A stretch of DNA of 64,000 nt from Pararhizobium sp. YC-54 (GCF_025847205.1 NZ_JAOYTH010000001.1:186001-250000), one strand, 5' to 3'. Positions 1 through 9,207 are shown, counted from the first letter of the stretch. The notes: a model not told the origin generated them from the letters alone. Program-made: numbers and translations.

Positions 1-2
1 GC

Positions 3-113
3 CGCATCGTGTCGGCAGCACCCGTGATCGAACGGGTCAATGCCTTCATCCATGGGGCCTTCATCCATGCGCCGGAAGCCGCCGATGAGCGAAAATTGCG
101 GATGGTGTCATAA
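3..113 (+). CDS. 3' end of an unidentified protein (truncated by window start)
   Basis: An open frame runs from the first bases to a TAA at 111-113 and encodes 36 C-terminal residues (RIVSAAPVIERVNAFIHGAF and onward to RMVS). The coding sequence begins outside the window. The tail has the feel of the last helix of a LysR-type effector domain, but this is a weak guess and too little is visible to assign a family. It lies 83 bp upstream of the FMN-binding protein gene on the same strand. Confidence 0.45.
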   Translation, partial: RIVSAAPVIERVNAFIHGAFIHAPEAADERKLRMVS

Positions 114-196
114 AGGCGTCATGCTACCCATCGAAAGGATCGCCCAGGCCCGATAGAAGTGGGGCCCGATAGAGTGGGCTCGATACAGAAGGTTCG

Positions 197-817
197 ATGG
201 AGAACGGCATGACACTCATTCGCACGGTCGAGGAACTGAACGCGCTGTACGGCGGCACAAGCGAGGCGTCGCTGGTGAAAGTCACCAGCCGGTTGACGCC
301 CGACTATGCCAGCATGATTGAGGCGGCACCGTTTGCAGCGCTTGCCACCGTCGGGCCGGAGGGGCTGGACTGCTCGCCGCGCGGCGACGACGCCTGCGTC
401 GTCAGGATCGCCGACGACAGGACCGTGCTGATGCCGGACTGGCGCGGCAACAACCGGGTCGATTCGCTCGCCAATATCGTGCGCGATCCGCGTGTGGCGC
501 TGATGTTCCTCGTTCCGGGCTCCAACACCACCATGCGCATCAACGGCACGGCCGTGGTCAGCGTCGATCCGGAGTTGACGAGTTCGTTCGAGGTCGATGG
601 CAAGCATCCGCGCAGCGTTATCGTCGTTACCGTCGGTGAGGTCTATTTCCAGTGCGCCCGCGCGCTGATCCGCTCGCAGCTGTGGAATCCGGAGCGGTAT
701 ATCGACCCGAACTCCCTGCCGTCGCCCGGCACGCTGTTGAAAGCGGCCAAGGCCGATTTCGACAAGGACACCTATGACCGCGAATGGCCGGAGCGCGCCG
801 CAAAAACAATGTGGTAG
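197..817 (+). CDS. Pyridoxamine 5'-phosphate oxidase-family FMN-binding protein
   Basis: 206 aa, cytoplasmic, with no signal peptide or membrane segment. The central split-barrel region (about residues 35-150) has the family pattern: FAALATVGPEGLDCSPRGD, then a strand carrying LMPDWRGNNRVDSLANI, then DPRVALMFLVPG and the strand MRINGTAVV. This matches the subgroup of PNPOx-like flavoproteins often annotated as MSMEG_1061-type. The ATG at 197 follows AAGG at a good distance. Members bind FMN or F420; the substrate is unknown, and it is not the true PdxH, which is differently organised. The gene stands alone between the upstream partial gene and the ParD/ParE module. Confidence 0.8.
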   Translation: MENGMTLIRTVEELNALYGGTSEASLVKVTSRLTPDYASMIEAAPFAALATVGPEGLDCSPRGDDACVVRIADDRTVLMPDWRGNNRVDSLANIVRDPRVALMFLVPGSNTTMRINGTAVVSVDPELTSSFEVDGKHPRSVIVVTVGEVYFQCARALIRSQLWNPERYIDPNSLPSPGTLLKAAKADFDKDTYDREWPERAAKTMW

Positions 818-926
818 GCCACACGGGGGGCGAATAAACCCGGCTGTGGAACGTTTCTTCAGCAAGGGTGCGTGACGCCGGAGCGCCGCAGGTAGAGCTG
901 CACCGTCCGTATCTCCGGCATGGCGT

Positions 927-963
927 TTGCGCGAAAAGGCATTTTGTCTTACATTGTCTTGCA
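927..963 (+). promoter_or_regulatory. Candidate promoter/operator of the ParD/ParE module
   Basis: TTGCGC (927-932), a 17-bp spacer and TACATT (950-955) form a plausible sigma-70-type promoter. Two adjacent 10-bp direct repeats, TTGTCTTACA (944-953) and TTGTCTTGCA (954-963), overlap the -10 element. Short repeats over the -10 are the usual operator layout for ribbon-helix-helix antitoxins, so autoregulation by the ParD-like protein is a reasonable inference. Confidence 0.45.
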
Positions 964-980
964 AAATGAAGGAGCAAGAG

Positions 981-1241
981 ATGTCGAAAGCCAATATGTC
1001 AGAGTCGGTCACTCTTCGAGTCCCTGCAGATGTCTTGGCGGACATCGAGGCCATCGCTGAAGCAACAGAGCGTTCCAGAAGCTATGTCATTGTCCGTGCG
1101 CTCAGAACGTACCTCATGAACGAGGGCTCCGACATCCTTGCGGCGATCAAGGGGCGCGAGCAGATTGCTGCGGGTGAGTACGAAGACATGGATGACGTCA
1201 TTGCGGATATGGATCGGATCATTGCCGGGAAGGTGGCATGA
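981..1241 (+). CDS. ParD/CopG-type ribbon-helix-helix antitoxin
   Basis: 86 aa from the ATG at 981, which is preceded by AAGGAG about 7 nt upstream. In-frame starts further upstream lie inside the promoter repeats and are less likely. The N-terminal half is a ribbon-helix-helix DNA-binding fold: strand SVTLRVPADVLADIEAIAEA followed by a helix with TERSRSYVIVRALRTYL. The acidic C-terminus (about residues 50-86, with EYEDMDDVIADMD) would bind and neutralise the toxin. Its stop codon overlaps the start of the downstream ParE-like gene (ATGA), which indicates translational coupling. Expected role: antitoxin and autorepressor. Confidence 0.88.
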   Translation: MSKANMSESVTLRVPADVLADIEAIAEATERSRSYVIVRALRTYLMNEGSDILAAIKGREQIAAGEYEDMDDVIADMDRIIAGKVA

Positions 1242-1591
1242 CACCTGTCAAGCTGTCGAAAGACGCGGCGGACTATGTTCGCCAAGAGTCAGATTACCTG
1301 CGACGGCAGAATCCAGCTGCGGCAAAGAAATTCTCGTTGGCAATGAAAAGCGCCAAACGAATGCTTCAGAGCTTCCCCGAGGCGGGAAACAGCATGCATG
1401 GTCTTCAGATCGCTGGAAGCCTTACGCTGGTCGTCGGGGATCTACTCGACTATCTGTACGATGGTTCCCAGGTTGACGTTATCCTCATTCGACATGGGCG
1501 GATGCTTGCACGAACCCCGGATGTCGAACTCGATATCGATCTGGAAGAAGGGCTAGGCAGCGTCGCCAAAGGAACCAGATCGTCGTTCTGA
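1238..1591 (+). CDS. ParE/RelE-superfamily toxin
   Basis: 117 aa; the start overlaps the antitoxin stop by 4 bp. The fold pattern is that of ParE: an N-terminal strand (TPVKLSKDAADYVRQESDYL), a helical hairpin (AAAKKFSLAMKSAKRMLQSF), PEAGNSMHGLQIAGSLTLVV, and a C-terminal strand with VDVILIRHGR. Family members poison gyrase or, in RelE types, cut mRNA; which applies here cannot be told from sequence alone. About 20 residues after the core (DIDLEEGLGSVAKGTRSSF) extend it beyond the usual 95-100 aa. Confidence 0.85.
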   Translation: MTPVKLSKDAADYVRQESDYLRRQNPAAAKKFSLAMKSAKRMLQSFPEAGNSMHGLQIAGSLTLVVGDLLDYLYDGSQVDVILIRHGRMLARTPDVELDIDLEEGLGSVAKGTRSSF

Positions 1592-1706
1592 AATCCCGTC
1601 AAACCTGGCGAAGACCTGCGCCCCTTCTTTTCGACCTGCCGCTGAGAGAGTTCATTTTCCGCCGGCCTCAATCGCGGAGGATGACCCCGGCGGGTTGAGA
1701 TCACGC

Positions 1707-2774
1707 TCACTTGCGGTAGATCAGCCAGTTCTTGCCGGTGTCCTTCTTCATGCCCTCTTCAAACAGGATCGTCCTGTTGCGGCCGGCATTCTTTGCGCAA
1801 TAGAGCGCGACGTCGGCCTTGTTGTAGAGATCGGTCGGGTCGTCGGCATGCGATGCCTGGCAGACGCCGACGGACAGCGTGATCGGGCCGTAGTTGACGC
1901 CGGTCTTGGAGTTCTTGAAGGGGGTGGCCGCAAGAGCGTTGCGGATGCGCTCGGCCACCTGCTGGCTTTCCTCAAGGCTGCTGTCGGTCAGAATGATGGC
2001 AAATTCCTCGCCGCCGGTGCGCGCCACGAAGGCGTCGCGGCGCAGATTGGCGCGAATAACCGTGCCGACGGTGGCCAGGATCTTGTCGCCGACCGGATGG
2101 CCGTAGCTGTCATTGACCTTCTTGAAATGATCGATGTCGGCGATCAAAAGGCCGGTAAAGCTGCGTTGCTGTTCGGAATTGTAGATCGCGGCCAGTTTTT
2201 CGTCGAACGCCCGGCGGTTGGCAAGACGCGTCAGGGAATCCGTGTTGGCGATACGCTTGTACTCGTCGAGCTCCTGGCGGATGACTTCCATCTCGAAGGA
2301 TTTCAGCGACACGTTTTCTGCCCGCTCCTTACCTTGGTTCATCGTGTCGGCGGTCGCCTCGGTCAGGAGACTGACGCATTGGCGCAGGATTTCGGCGCTG
2401 GAACTGCTTTTGCCGGTGATGTTCTGATAGGTCTCGTCCAGCAGCCGGTTGTAGTTCTCAAGGGCGAGCTGTTCGTCTCTCAACAGCTTGAGAAGATCGC
2501 CGAGTTCGCTGGCCAGATGCGTGTGGGCCCGATCGATGCCGGCGGCGTGGTGAAAATGCGCGAAGTAGCGCGCGCCGATCTCGTCCAGTTCCTCCTGGGT
2601 GGCGCGGCTGCCAAGCGCTGCCAGTTCCTTGGTCAGTTTCGGATTGGAACCGATATAGGCTTCGTAATAGAGCTCGTAGTTGCGTGGCAACGGCGAGATT
2701 CCCATGATCCGCATCGCATAGGTCACCTGCGCTGCGATATCGGGTATCTGCGCCTTAATCGAAGCCGCTTGCAT
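1707..2774 (-). CDS. GGDEF diguanylate cyclase (cytoplasmic)
   Basis: 355 aa; the ATG at 2774 follows AGGAG at 7 nt. Residues about 1-165 are an all-helical sensory or dimerisation region with no membrane segments. The GGDEF domain occupies about residues 180-345, with the start motif DSLTRLANRRAFDE and the active-site motif GGEEF in ARTGGEEFAIIL. It should make cyclic di-GMP from two GTP. The residues before GGEEF read LRRDAFVART and do not match the RxxD product-inhibition site in the canonical register. The gene is monocistronic and follows fumC on the same strand. Confidence 0.9.
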   Translation of the reverse strand: MQAASIKAQIPDIAAQVTYAMRIMGISPLPRNYELYYEAYIGSNPKLTKELAALGSRATQEELDEIGARYFAHFHHAAGIDRAHTHLASELGDLLKLLRDEQLALENYNRLLDETYQNITGKSSSSAEILRQCVSLLTEATADTMNQGKERAENVSLKSFEMEVIRQELDEYKRIANTDSLTRLANRRAFDEKLAAIYNSEQQRSFTGLLIADIDHFKKVNDSYGHPVGDKILATVGTVIRANLRRDAFVARTGGEEFAIILTDSSLEESQQVAERIRNALAATPFKNSKTGVNYGPITLSVGVCQASHADDPTDLYNKADVALYCAKNAGRNRTILFEEGMKKDTGKNWLIYRK

Positions 2775-2900
2775 GGCAAGCTCCTGTTTTGTTGTCTTCA
2801 GCGGCTAATTCTAGGGGTGAAAGATTTTGGAAGGCTTAACGTTTGGCAAAACGGGTCGGTAAGATTGCACCGAGATAGAGCCATTTGGGTGCAGAAATGA

Positions 2901-2926
2901 AAAACGGGCAGCCGTGATGGCTGCCC
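2901..2926 (-). terminator. Rho-independent terminator of fumC
   Basis: On the minus strand, GGGCAGCC and GGCTGCCC (arms 2906-2913 and 2919-2926 with a 5-nt loop) form an 8-bp stem followed by GTTTTTC. It lies just downstream of the fumC stop codon. Confidence 0.8.
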
Positions 2927-2960
2927 GCATGATCTGTCGGAGATTACGTTGATGCCACCC

Positions 2961-4352
2961 TCAGGAGGGGCTGATCATCGTTTCCGGCCGAACCACCGCG
3001 TCGAATTCCGCATCGGTGACGTAACCGCCGCCGACGGCTTCCTGACGCAGCGTGGTGCCGTTCTTGTGGGCGGTCTTGGCGATCTTGGCGGCGTTGTCGT
3101 AACCGATCTTCGGGGCAAGTGCCGTGACCAGCATCAGCGAACGGTCAAGCGCCGCCTTGATATTGTCTTCGCGGGCTTCGATGCCGACAACGCAATTGTC
3201 GGTGAAGGAAACGACGGCGTCGGCCAGCAGTTGTACCGACTGCAGGAAGTTGTAGGCCATCAACGGATTATAGACGTTGAGTTCGAAATGGCCCTGGCTG
3301 CCGGCAAAGGTCAGCGCCGCGTTGTTGCCGAACACCTGCACGCAGACCTGCGTCAGCGCCTCGCACTGGGTCGGGTTGACCTTGCCCGGCATGATCGACG
3401 AGCCCGGCTCGTTTTCCGGCAGCGACAGTTCGCCAAGGCCCGAGCGTGGGCCGGAGCCGAGGAAACGGATGTCGTTGGCGATCTTGAAGAGGGCTGCGGC
3501 CGCCGCGTTGATGGCGCCATGGCTGAACACCATCGAATCATGGGCGGCGAGCGCCTCGAACTTGTTCGGCGCCGTGACGAAGGCGATGCCGGTGATCTTG
3601 GCGATCTCTTCGGCGACCTTTTCGGCAAAACCGATCGGGGCGTTGAGGCCGGTTCCGACCGCCGTGCCGCCCTGGGCGAGTTCGCAAAGGCCGGGCAGGG
3701 TCATTTCGATGCGCTTGATCGAGGAGGCGACCTGGGCGGCGTAACCGGAGAATTCCTGGCCGAGCGTCAGCGGGGTGGCGTCCTGCGTGTGCGTGCGGCC
3801 GATCTTGATGATGTGGTCGAAGGCCTTCACCTTCTCGACCAGGGCAGCATGCAGGTGCTTGAGCGCCGGCAAGAGGTCATGGACGACGCGCTCGGCACAG
3901 GCGATGTGCATGGCCGTCGGATAGGTGTCGTTCGACGACTGGCTCATGTTGACATGGTCGTTCGGATGCACCGGCTTCTTCGAGCCGATGACGCCGCCGA
4001 GCATTTCGATTGCCCGGTTGGAGATGACTTCGTTGGCGTTCATGTTCGACTGCGTGCCGGAACCGGTCTGCCAGACGACGAGCGGGAAATGGTTGTTGAG
4101 CTTGCCGTCGATGACTTCCTGGGCGGCGTCGATGATCGCCTTGCCGACGACGGGATCGAGGCCCTGAAGCTCCATGTTGGCGCGGGCGGCTGCCTGTTTG
4201 ACGATGCCAAGCGCCCGCACGATCGACAAAGGCTGCTTTTCCCAGCCGATCTTGAAATTGCCGAGCGAGCGTTGCGCCTGTGCGCCCCAATAGCGGTCGC
4301 TTGCGACTTCGATCGGGCCGAACGTATCTGTTTCCGTGCGCGTTGATGTCAT
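2961..4352 (-). CDS. fumC: Class II fumarate hydratase
   Basis: 463 aa from the ATG at 4352, chosen because AGGG lies 9 nt upstream; an upstream in-frame ATG at 4376 has no comparable site. It catalyses reversible hydration of fumarate to malate in the TCA cycle as a homotetramer without an Fe-S cluster. Visible family motifs are [26 protein letters not shown], the [14 protein letters not shown] region and the signature loop [11 protein letters not shown] carrying the catalytic serine. The length is standard. Monocistronic, with its own terminator. Confidence 0.97.
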   Translation of the reverse strand: MTSTRTETDTFGPIEVASDRYWGAQAQRSLGNFKIGWEKQPLSIVRALGIVKQAAARANMELQGLDPVVGKAIIDAAQEVIDGKLNNHFPLVVWQTGSGTQSNMNANEVISNRAIEMLGGVIGSKKPVHPNDHVNMSQSSNDTYPTAMHIACAERVVHDLLPALKHLHAALVEKVKAFDHIIKIGRTHTQDATPLTLGQEFSGYAAQVASSIKRIEMTLPGLCELAQGGTAVGTGLNAPIGFAEKVAEEIAKITGIAFVTAPNKFEALAAHDSMVFSHGAINAAAAALFKIANDIRFLGSGPRSGLGELSLPENEPGSSIMPGKVNPTQCEALTQVCVQVFGNNAALTFAGSQGHFELNVYNPLMAYNFLQSVQLLADAVVSFTDNCVVGIEAREDNIKAALDRSLMLVTALAPKIGYDNAAKIAKTAHKNGTTLRQEAVGGGYVTDAEFDAVVRPETMISPS

Positions 4353-4376
4353 CCGTGTAATCCCTGCTTTCGTCAT

Positions 4377-4937
4377 GCGGTGTAACGACCGGGCGGTTTC
4401 AAGGCCGGGCGGTGCGACACCGGAAGGTGGGTGTGGCCGCCGCGCTGCGACGGACTAAAGCTGTGATGCGGTTCTCTCTGGCCCAGGTGCCCGGTGCTTG
4501 TAAAGAGGTTCAAGGGGCGGGCGCCAAGCTACAATCGTTTAAAATACAGCCGGCGTTTAAAATACAGCCGGTCGCGCGTTTCCTGACGATGAAGCGCCGC
4601 GATGATCGTTCGCCAGCGGGGCAGCGGCCACCCTGTGCCTTTTCAGACACAAGCGCGCGGATAGTTTATCTGGCCTTTTCCGTGTTTTCTGCGCGAGGTG
4701 GCGATTTTTTCCCGTCGTGAAGAAATAGTTCAGGGAATTCAAATTTTTGGGTGCCCTGATCCGTGTTCTTCATGCCGGGGCTCTCACACATTTGTGACGG
4801 TTTAAACAGGTCCGGCAGGGGGCGCGTTTCCTTTTCATTCACCATCCTTTCTTATAAGTACGAAAGCCTGGTGACATGATGGGGCATCGGGCGCGAACCG
4901 CTCATGGCGGCAATGCGATACGGGGACGTGAGAACCA
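4377..4937. other. Intergenic region between divergent fumC and L,D-transpeptidase genes
   Basis: About 560 bp without a convincing gene; short open frames here show no family resemblance. It holds the 18-bp tandem duplication at 4536-4571 and a small dyad TCACA-CATT-TGTGA at 4784-4797, upstream of the L,D-transpeptidase gene. Promoters for both neighbours must lie here but no clear -35/-10 pair was identified. Confidence 0.5.
4536..4571. repeat. Perfect tandem duplication of an 18-bp unit
   Basis: CGTTTAAAATACAGCCGG occurs twice head to tail (4536-4553 and 4554-4571) with no mismatch, in the fumC/L,D-transpeptidase intergenic region. It looks like a recent slippage or duplication event and is AT-richer than its surroundings. 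Confidence 0.9.
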
Positions 4938-6815
4938 ATGAAATTGATGAAGACGACTGCGATTGTGACACTGATGGCCGGGTGCACATTCGCTTCTGTC
5001 GGTGTCCAGCGCGCCGAAGCGTTCAACCTGCTGGATATTTTCCGCAAAAAGAAGCCGGCGGTCGAGGAATTCCAGCCGTTGCCGGGTGTCGGGCAGATGC
5101 AGCCTGCGCAGAAGCAGGCCGCGCGCCCGTTGCCGAAGGTGACGTCGCCGAAATATTATACCTACAAGGCCGAGCCGCTGCGCCGGATCGCCACGGCAAA
5201 GCTCGTTGATCCGGTGGTGACCGGCTCCGTTCGCAGTGATGCCCTGCCGCCTGCACCCGCTGCGGTGCTCACGGATGCCCGCCGGTTCCTCCCCGATGTC
5301 ACGGCCTACGCGCCGGCTGATGTCGCCAAGGCCGTTGAAGCTTTTTATACCGGCCGCGACGAATTTGTCTGGATCGACGGCGAAGCGCCGAACGCTGCTG
5401 CCAGGGCAGCGCTTTCGGTTCTGGGGCAGGCGGCCAGCGTCGGTCTTGACCCGCAGGACTACGCCGTCGCCGTTCCCTCCGATAGCTTCGACCGCAGCGA
5501 CATGGCTGCGCGCGAAAAAACGCTGGTCGAATTCGAAATCCAGCTTTCCGCTGCGACGCTGACCTATATCGCCGACACGGTGCGTGGCCGCATCGATCCG
5601 AACAGGATTTCCGGCTATCACGATTTCAAGCGCAAGGACGTCAACCTGACGGGCAAGCTCGGCAATATCGCCAGAAGTCACGATGTCGCCGCCTACCTGA
5701 ATTCCCAGACGCCGTCCGGACCGGAATTTACCGCTTTGAAGCGGGAACTGGAAACGCTTCAGGCAAAAACCGGTGACGCCCCACGGATCGTGATTGCGCC
5801 GGATACGCTGTTGAAGCCGGGTATCAGCAATCCGGAACTGGCCAATGTCGTTGCTGCCATTCGTCTCAAGGGCTCCGATGCCCTGAAGGTCGAGCATGCG
5901 CTGACGCTGTCGGCCTATCAGGGAACGCCCGATTACACACCCGAACTGGTGGCGCTGATCGAAGGCTTCCAGAAGGAAAACGGCCTCAAGCCGGACGGTA
6001 TCGTCGGCAAGGCGTCGATCCGCATTCTGACGGGTGGAGACACGACACAGAGCAAGATCGACAAGGTACGGATCGCCATGGAGCAGGCGCGCTGGTTGCC
6101 CGCCGATCTCGGTAGCCGCTACGTCTTCATCAACCAGCCTGCCTACATGGTCTACTACCACGATCAGGGCGCCGAGCAATTCTCGATGCGGGTCGTCGTC
6201 GGTTCCAAGGCCCACCAGACGTTCTTCTTCGAAGACGAGATCCAGACGGTGGAGTTCAACCCCTATTGGGGCGTGCCGCAGTCGATCATCATCAACGAAA
6301 TGCTGCCGAAGCTGCGCAACGATCCCGGTTACCTCGACCGCCTCGGCTATCAGGTGGAACTCGGCGGCCGTGCGGTATCGTCCTATGACGTCAACTGGAA
6401 CGGCTCGACGGCCGGTGTCGCCGTTCGCCAGCCGCCGAGCAGCGACAATGCGCTGGGTGAACTGAAGATCCTGTTCCCCAATGCGCACGCCATCTACATG
6501 CACGACACGCCATCGAAGAGCTTCTTCAAGAAGGACGAGCGGGCGCTGAGCCACGGCTGCGTACGCCTGGCCGATCCGCGCCGGATGGCGGCGGCGGTGC
6601 TCGGCACGACGGTTGAAGATATCGGCAAGCAGATTGCCGGTGGGCGCAACAAGGGCGTGTCCGTGCCGCAGAAGATTCCGGTCTACGTTGCCTATTTCAC
6701 GGCATGGCCGAACAAGGATGGCGCAGTCGAATATTTCAACGACGTCTATGACCGCGACATGTACATGAACCGCGCGCTCGAAGCGACGCGTCTGGCCCGC
6801 CGGGCGGAAGGCTAG
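4938..6815 (+). CDS. Periplasmic L,D-transpeptidase (YcbB-like, YkuD domain)
   Basis: 625 aa with an N-terminal signal peptide (about residues 1-28, ending QRAEA). Domain order: a signal peptide, a basic/proline-rich linker, the large N-terminal domain typical of YcbB/LdtD-like enzymes, a peptidoglycan-binding segment (about 300-365, with LVALIEGFQKENGLKPDGIVG), and the YkuD catalytic domain (about 370-560). The catalytic motif SHGCVRLADP places the nucleophile at Cys541, with HDTPSK upstream. Such enzymes form 3-3 cross-links between meso-DAP residues, the dominant cross-link type in polar-growing Rhizobiales. Monocistronic, ending at a shared terminator. Confidence 0.93.
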   Translation: MKLMKTTAIVTLMAGCTFASVGVQRAEAFNLLDIFRKKKPAVEEFQPLPGVGQMQPAQKQAARPLPKVTSPKYYTYKAEPLRRIATAKLVDPVVTGSVRSDALPPAPAAVLTDARRFLPDVTAYAPADVAKAVEAFYTGRDEFVWIDGEAPNAAARAALSVLGQAASVGLDPQDYAVAVPSDSFDRSDMAAREKTLVEFEIQLSAATLTYIADTVRGRIDPNRISGYHDFKRKDVNLTGKLGNIARSHDVAAYLNSQTPSGPEFTALKRELETLQAKTGDAPRIVIAPDTLLKPGISNPELANVVAAIRLKGSDALKVEHALTLSAYQGTPDYTPELVALIEGFQKENGLKPDGIVGKASIRILTGGDTTQSKIDKVRIAMEQARWLPADLGSRYVFINQPAYMVYYHDQGAEQFSMRVVVGSKAHQTFFFEDEIQTVEFNPYWGVPQSIIINEMLPKLRNDPGYLDRLGYQVELGGRAVSSYDVNWNGSTAGVAVRQPPSSDNALGELKILFPNAHAIYMHDTPSKSFFKKDERALSHGCVRLADPRRMAAAVLGTTVEDIGKQIAGGRNKGVSVPQKIPVYVAYFTAWPNKDGAVEYFNDVYDRDMYMNRALEATRLARRAEG

Positions 6816-6823
6816 AAACGAAT

Positions 6824-6852
6824 AAAAAAAGCGGCTTCGAGCCGCTTTTTTT
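6824..6852. terminator. Bidirectional rho-independent terminator
   Basis: AAAAAAAGCGGCT (6824-6836), loop TCG and AGCCGCTTTTTTT (6840-6852) form a perfect hairpin flanked by A and T runs on either side. It therefore works for both the L,D-transpeptidase gene (+) and gph (-). The gph stop codon (TAA, complement of 6851-6853) overlaps the T run. Confidence 0.93.
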
Positions 6853-7528
6853 ATGCCCGGGCGATCAGGCGCGCGATCAGGTCGGGGGTCAGTTCGTCGA
6901 AATGACGAACGATGATATCAGGCTGAAGGCTTTCGACCGGCACGTCGGAATAGCCGAAGGGAACGCCGATCGAGCGCACCGACGCATTTTTCGCCACAAG
7001 GATGTCGTTGAGGCTGTCGCCGATCATCACCGATTTTTCCGGCGAACCGCCGGCCAGGCGGATGGTCGACAGCAGGTGCTCGGCATCGGGCTTGCGCACG
7101 GCAAAGGTATCGCCGCCGGTGATGGCCGCGAAGCGGGATGTCAGTCCCAGCCCCTCCAGCAGGCTTTTGGCCAGTATTTCCAGCTTGTTGGTGCATACGG
7201 CAAGCGTATAGCCGGCGGCCGCCAGCCGGTCCATGGCCGTGACAACGCCGGGGTAGGGGAAGGAATCGCCCGGCATCGAACCCTGATAGAAATCGATGAA
7301 TTCCTTCATTTGCCAGTCGAGGTCGCCGCTGCTGAGCGTCTTGCCGCGCAGCATGAATGTGCGCTCGATCATAGCCTTGGCGCCATGTCCGACCAGATGC
7401 GTCAGGTCGTCATAGGTCACAGGCGCGAGGCCCGCCTGCGTGACCGCATGATTGAGGCTTGCGACGAGATCGGGCGCGGTATCGACGAGGGTTCCATCAA
7501 GATCAAAGACGACAACGGATGCGGACAC
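6851..7528 (-). CDS. gph: Phosphoglycolate phosphatase (HAD superfamily)
   Basis: 225 aa. HAD motif I is VVFDLDGTLVDTAPDL near the N-terminus, motif III is the KPDAEH region, and motif IV is MIGDSLNDILVAKN. The cap-domain position and length match Gph. It hydrolyses 2-phosphoglycolate, a product of DNA repair and oxygenation chemistry, to glycolate. Other HAD phosphatases (for example pyrophosphatase PpaX-like) share these motifs, so the substrate is inferred. It is divergent from rpiA, a pairing that groups two sugar-phosphate housekeeping genes. Confidence 0.85.
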   Translation of the reverse strand: MSASVVVFDLDGTLVDTAPDLVASLNHAVTQAGLAPVTYDDLTHLVGHGAKAMIERTFMLRGKTLSSGDLDWQMKEFIDFYQGSMPGDSFPYPGVVTAMDRLAAAGYTLAVCTNKLEILAKSLLEGLGLTSRFAAITGGDTFAVRKPDAEHLLSTIRLAGGSPEKSVMIGDSLNDILVAKNASVRSIGVPFGYSDVPVESLQPDIIVRHFDELTPDLIARLIARA

Positions 7529-7748
7529 TGGAACCTCTGGAAGCCAACAGGAAATAATGCCATCCGGGTAGGGGAAGCCGCGGAAAAAAGCAATTGCAAC
7601 TTTGCGCGATCGTGCCGGCCCGCAATTGCATGCCGGCCGCTATTGGGGCTTTTGTTTGCCGTTGCAGCCGTGTAAACGTCTCAGCGGAATGAAGGGGCGG
7701 GGCGTTTTGCCGTGGCCTGATCGGTGAGATTTGAGGAGAATGCGGCGC

Positions 7749-8441
7749 ATGGACGCCCGTCAAATGAAGATCAAGGCTGCAGCGGCAGCGCTCGACTATG
7801 TCGAAGACGGCATGAGGCTTGGCATCGGGACCGGCTCGACGGCGGAAGAATTCGTCCGTCTGCTGGCCGAAAAAGTGGCGGCCGGCTTTCGGGTCGAAGG
7901 CGTGCCGACATCGGAGCGCACGGCGCGGCTTTGCCTGGAACTCGGCGTTCCGCTGAAATCGCTCGACGAACTCCCCGAACTCGACCTGACCGTTGACGGC
8001 GCCGACGAAGTGGACCCGATGCTGCGTCTGATCAAGGGCGGCGGCGGTGCGCTTCTGCGCGAAAAGATCGTCGCCTGCGCGTCGGCGCGGATGATCGTGA
8101 TTGCCGACGAAACGAAGGTCGTCGAGACGCTCGGTGCCTTCAAGCTGCCGATCGAAGTCAATTCCTTCGGGCTCGCCGCCACGCGCATCGCCGTTGAAAA
8201 GCTTGCCGCCCGGCACGGGCTTTCGGGCGAAATCGCCGTGCGCGCTTCGGGCGACGGACCGTTCATGACCGACGGTGGGCATCTGATTCTGGATGCATCT
8301 TTTGGCCGTATTCCTGATGCAGATGCGCTTGCACGCGACCTGAACGCCATTCCCGGCGTGGTCGAACATGGACTGTTCATCGGCATCGCATCCCTTGCCA
8401 TTATCGCCGGTCCGGCGGGCGCAAGGGTGATGACGGCTTGA
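7749..8441 (+). CDS. rpiA: Ribose-5-phosphate isomerase A
   Basis: 230 aa from the ATG at 7749, which sits 10 nt after GAGGAG; the TTG at 7731 and the ATG at 7740 overlap or abut that site and are unlikely starts. It interconverts ribose 5-phosphate and ribulose 5-phosphate in the non-oxidative pentose phosphate pathway. Conserved motifs visible are [11 protein letters not shown] (phosphate binding), [12 protein letters not shown] and [11 protein letters not shown] (catalytic and substrate loop). The length is standard. Confidence 0.96.
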   Translation: MDARQMKIKAAAAALDYVEDGMRLGIGTGSTAEEFVRLLAEKVAAGFRVEGVPTSERTARLCLELGVPLKSLDELPELDLTVDGADEVDPMLRLIKGGGGALLREKIVACASARMIVIADETKVVETLGAFKLPIEVNSFGLAATRIAVEKLAARHGLSGEIAVRASGDGPFMTDGGHLILDASFGRIPDADALARDLNAIPGVVEHGLFIGIASLAIIAGPAGARVMTA

Positions 8442-8451
8442 CCGGCTGTGG

Positions 8452-8480
8452 CCGGGTGGTGGTTGCCGCCCGGGTCTTTG
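8452..8480 (+). terminator. Weak terminator-like hairpin after rpiA
   Basis: CCGGGTGG (8452-8459) can pair with CCGCCCGG (8466-8473) with one G-U wobble; only a short T stretch follows (GTCTTTG). Marginal. Confidence 0.3.
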
Positions 8481-8655
8481 CCGGTTTGTAAGACTTCCAG
8501 CGGCGACCGATCAGGCCGCGCCGGATTGTTACAGCGTCACCGCCGATCGGGATTGCCCGATAGAGTGGCGACAGCTTTAAAATTGGATTATGCAGGGGTT
8601 CGCAGATGCAAGACGCGCGCGGAACCCGGCGTCAACTGACAGGAGCGTTACAGAC

Positions 8656-9207
8656 ATGATCAATTTCGCAGGTCTCGGCCGTACAATGGCTGCAACGGCC
8701 ATCATCCTTTCTGCCGTCATGGTCCCGGCCCTGCGGGCACAGGACGTGACGGACGAGCAGATCAAGGCGGCACGTGCTGCCATTGCGGCTATCAACGCCA
8801 CGAACGGCTTCGACAACATCCTGCCGAACCTGGCTGAACGCCTGAAGACGACGCTGATCCAGTCCTCGCCGAATTATGAGGACCTGATTTCAAAGACGGT
8901 TGACGCCAAGGCTCTCGAGCTGGCTGCCCGCCGCGCCGATCTGGAGCGCGAAGCGGCAACGATCTACGCCAAGACCTTTACCGTCGATCAGCTGAACGCG
9001 ATCACGACATTCTACACGTCCGATGCCGGCAAGAAGCTCCTGAACGACGGCCCGATCGCTTCGCGCGAGATGGTCAAGGCCGCCGATATCTGGGCCGCCG
9101 GTATTTCCCGCGATCTCAACGCGGCTGCGACCAAGGAACTCGGCGCGACCCTGACTGCCGGTCAGCAGCCGATCGATGGCACCACGCCCGCGACGCCGGC
9201 CCAATAA
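8656..9207 (+). CDS. DUF2059 domain protein, secreted
   Basis: 183 aa from the ATG at 8656, preceded by AGGAG. A signal peptide is visible (MINFAGLGRTMAATAIILSA to ALRAQ). The mature part is mostly helical; the DUF2059 core includes YAKTFTVDQLNAITTFYTSD followed by AGKKLLN. This domain is common in small periplasmic proteins of alphaproteobacteria; no biochemical role is established. A clear terminator follows. The gene lies between rpiA and gor with no overlap. Confidence 0.85.
   Translation: MINFAGLGRTMAATAIILSAVMVPALRAQDVTDEQIKAARAAIAAINATNGFDNILPNLAERLKTTLIQSSPNYEDLISKTVDAKALELAARRADLEREAATIYAKTFTVDQLNAITTFYTSDAGKKLLNDGPIASREMVKAADIWAAGISRDLNAAATKELGATLTAGQQPIDGTTPATPAQ

Noticed and set aside
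2949..4346. 465-aa open frame antisense to fumC
   Set aside because: Mirror of a highly GC-biased gene; FumC motifs lie on the other strand, and the antisense product has no family resemblance.
4902..6554. 550-aa open frame antisense to the L,D-transpeptidase gene
   Set aside because: Shadow frame; the sense strand has a signal peptide and catalytic motif.
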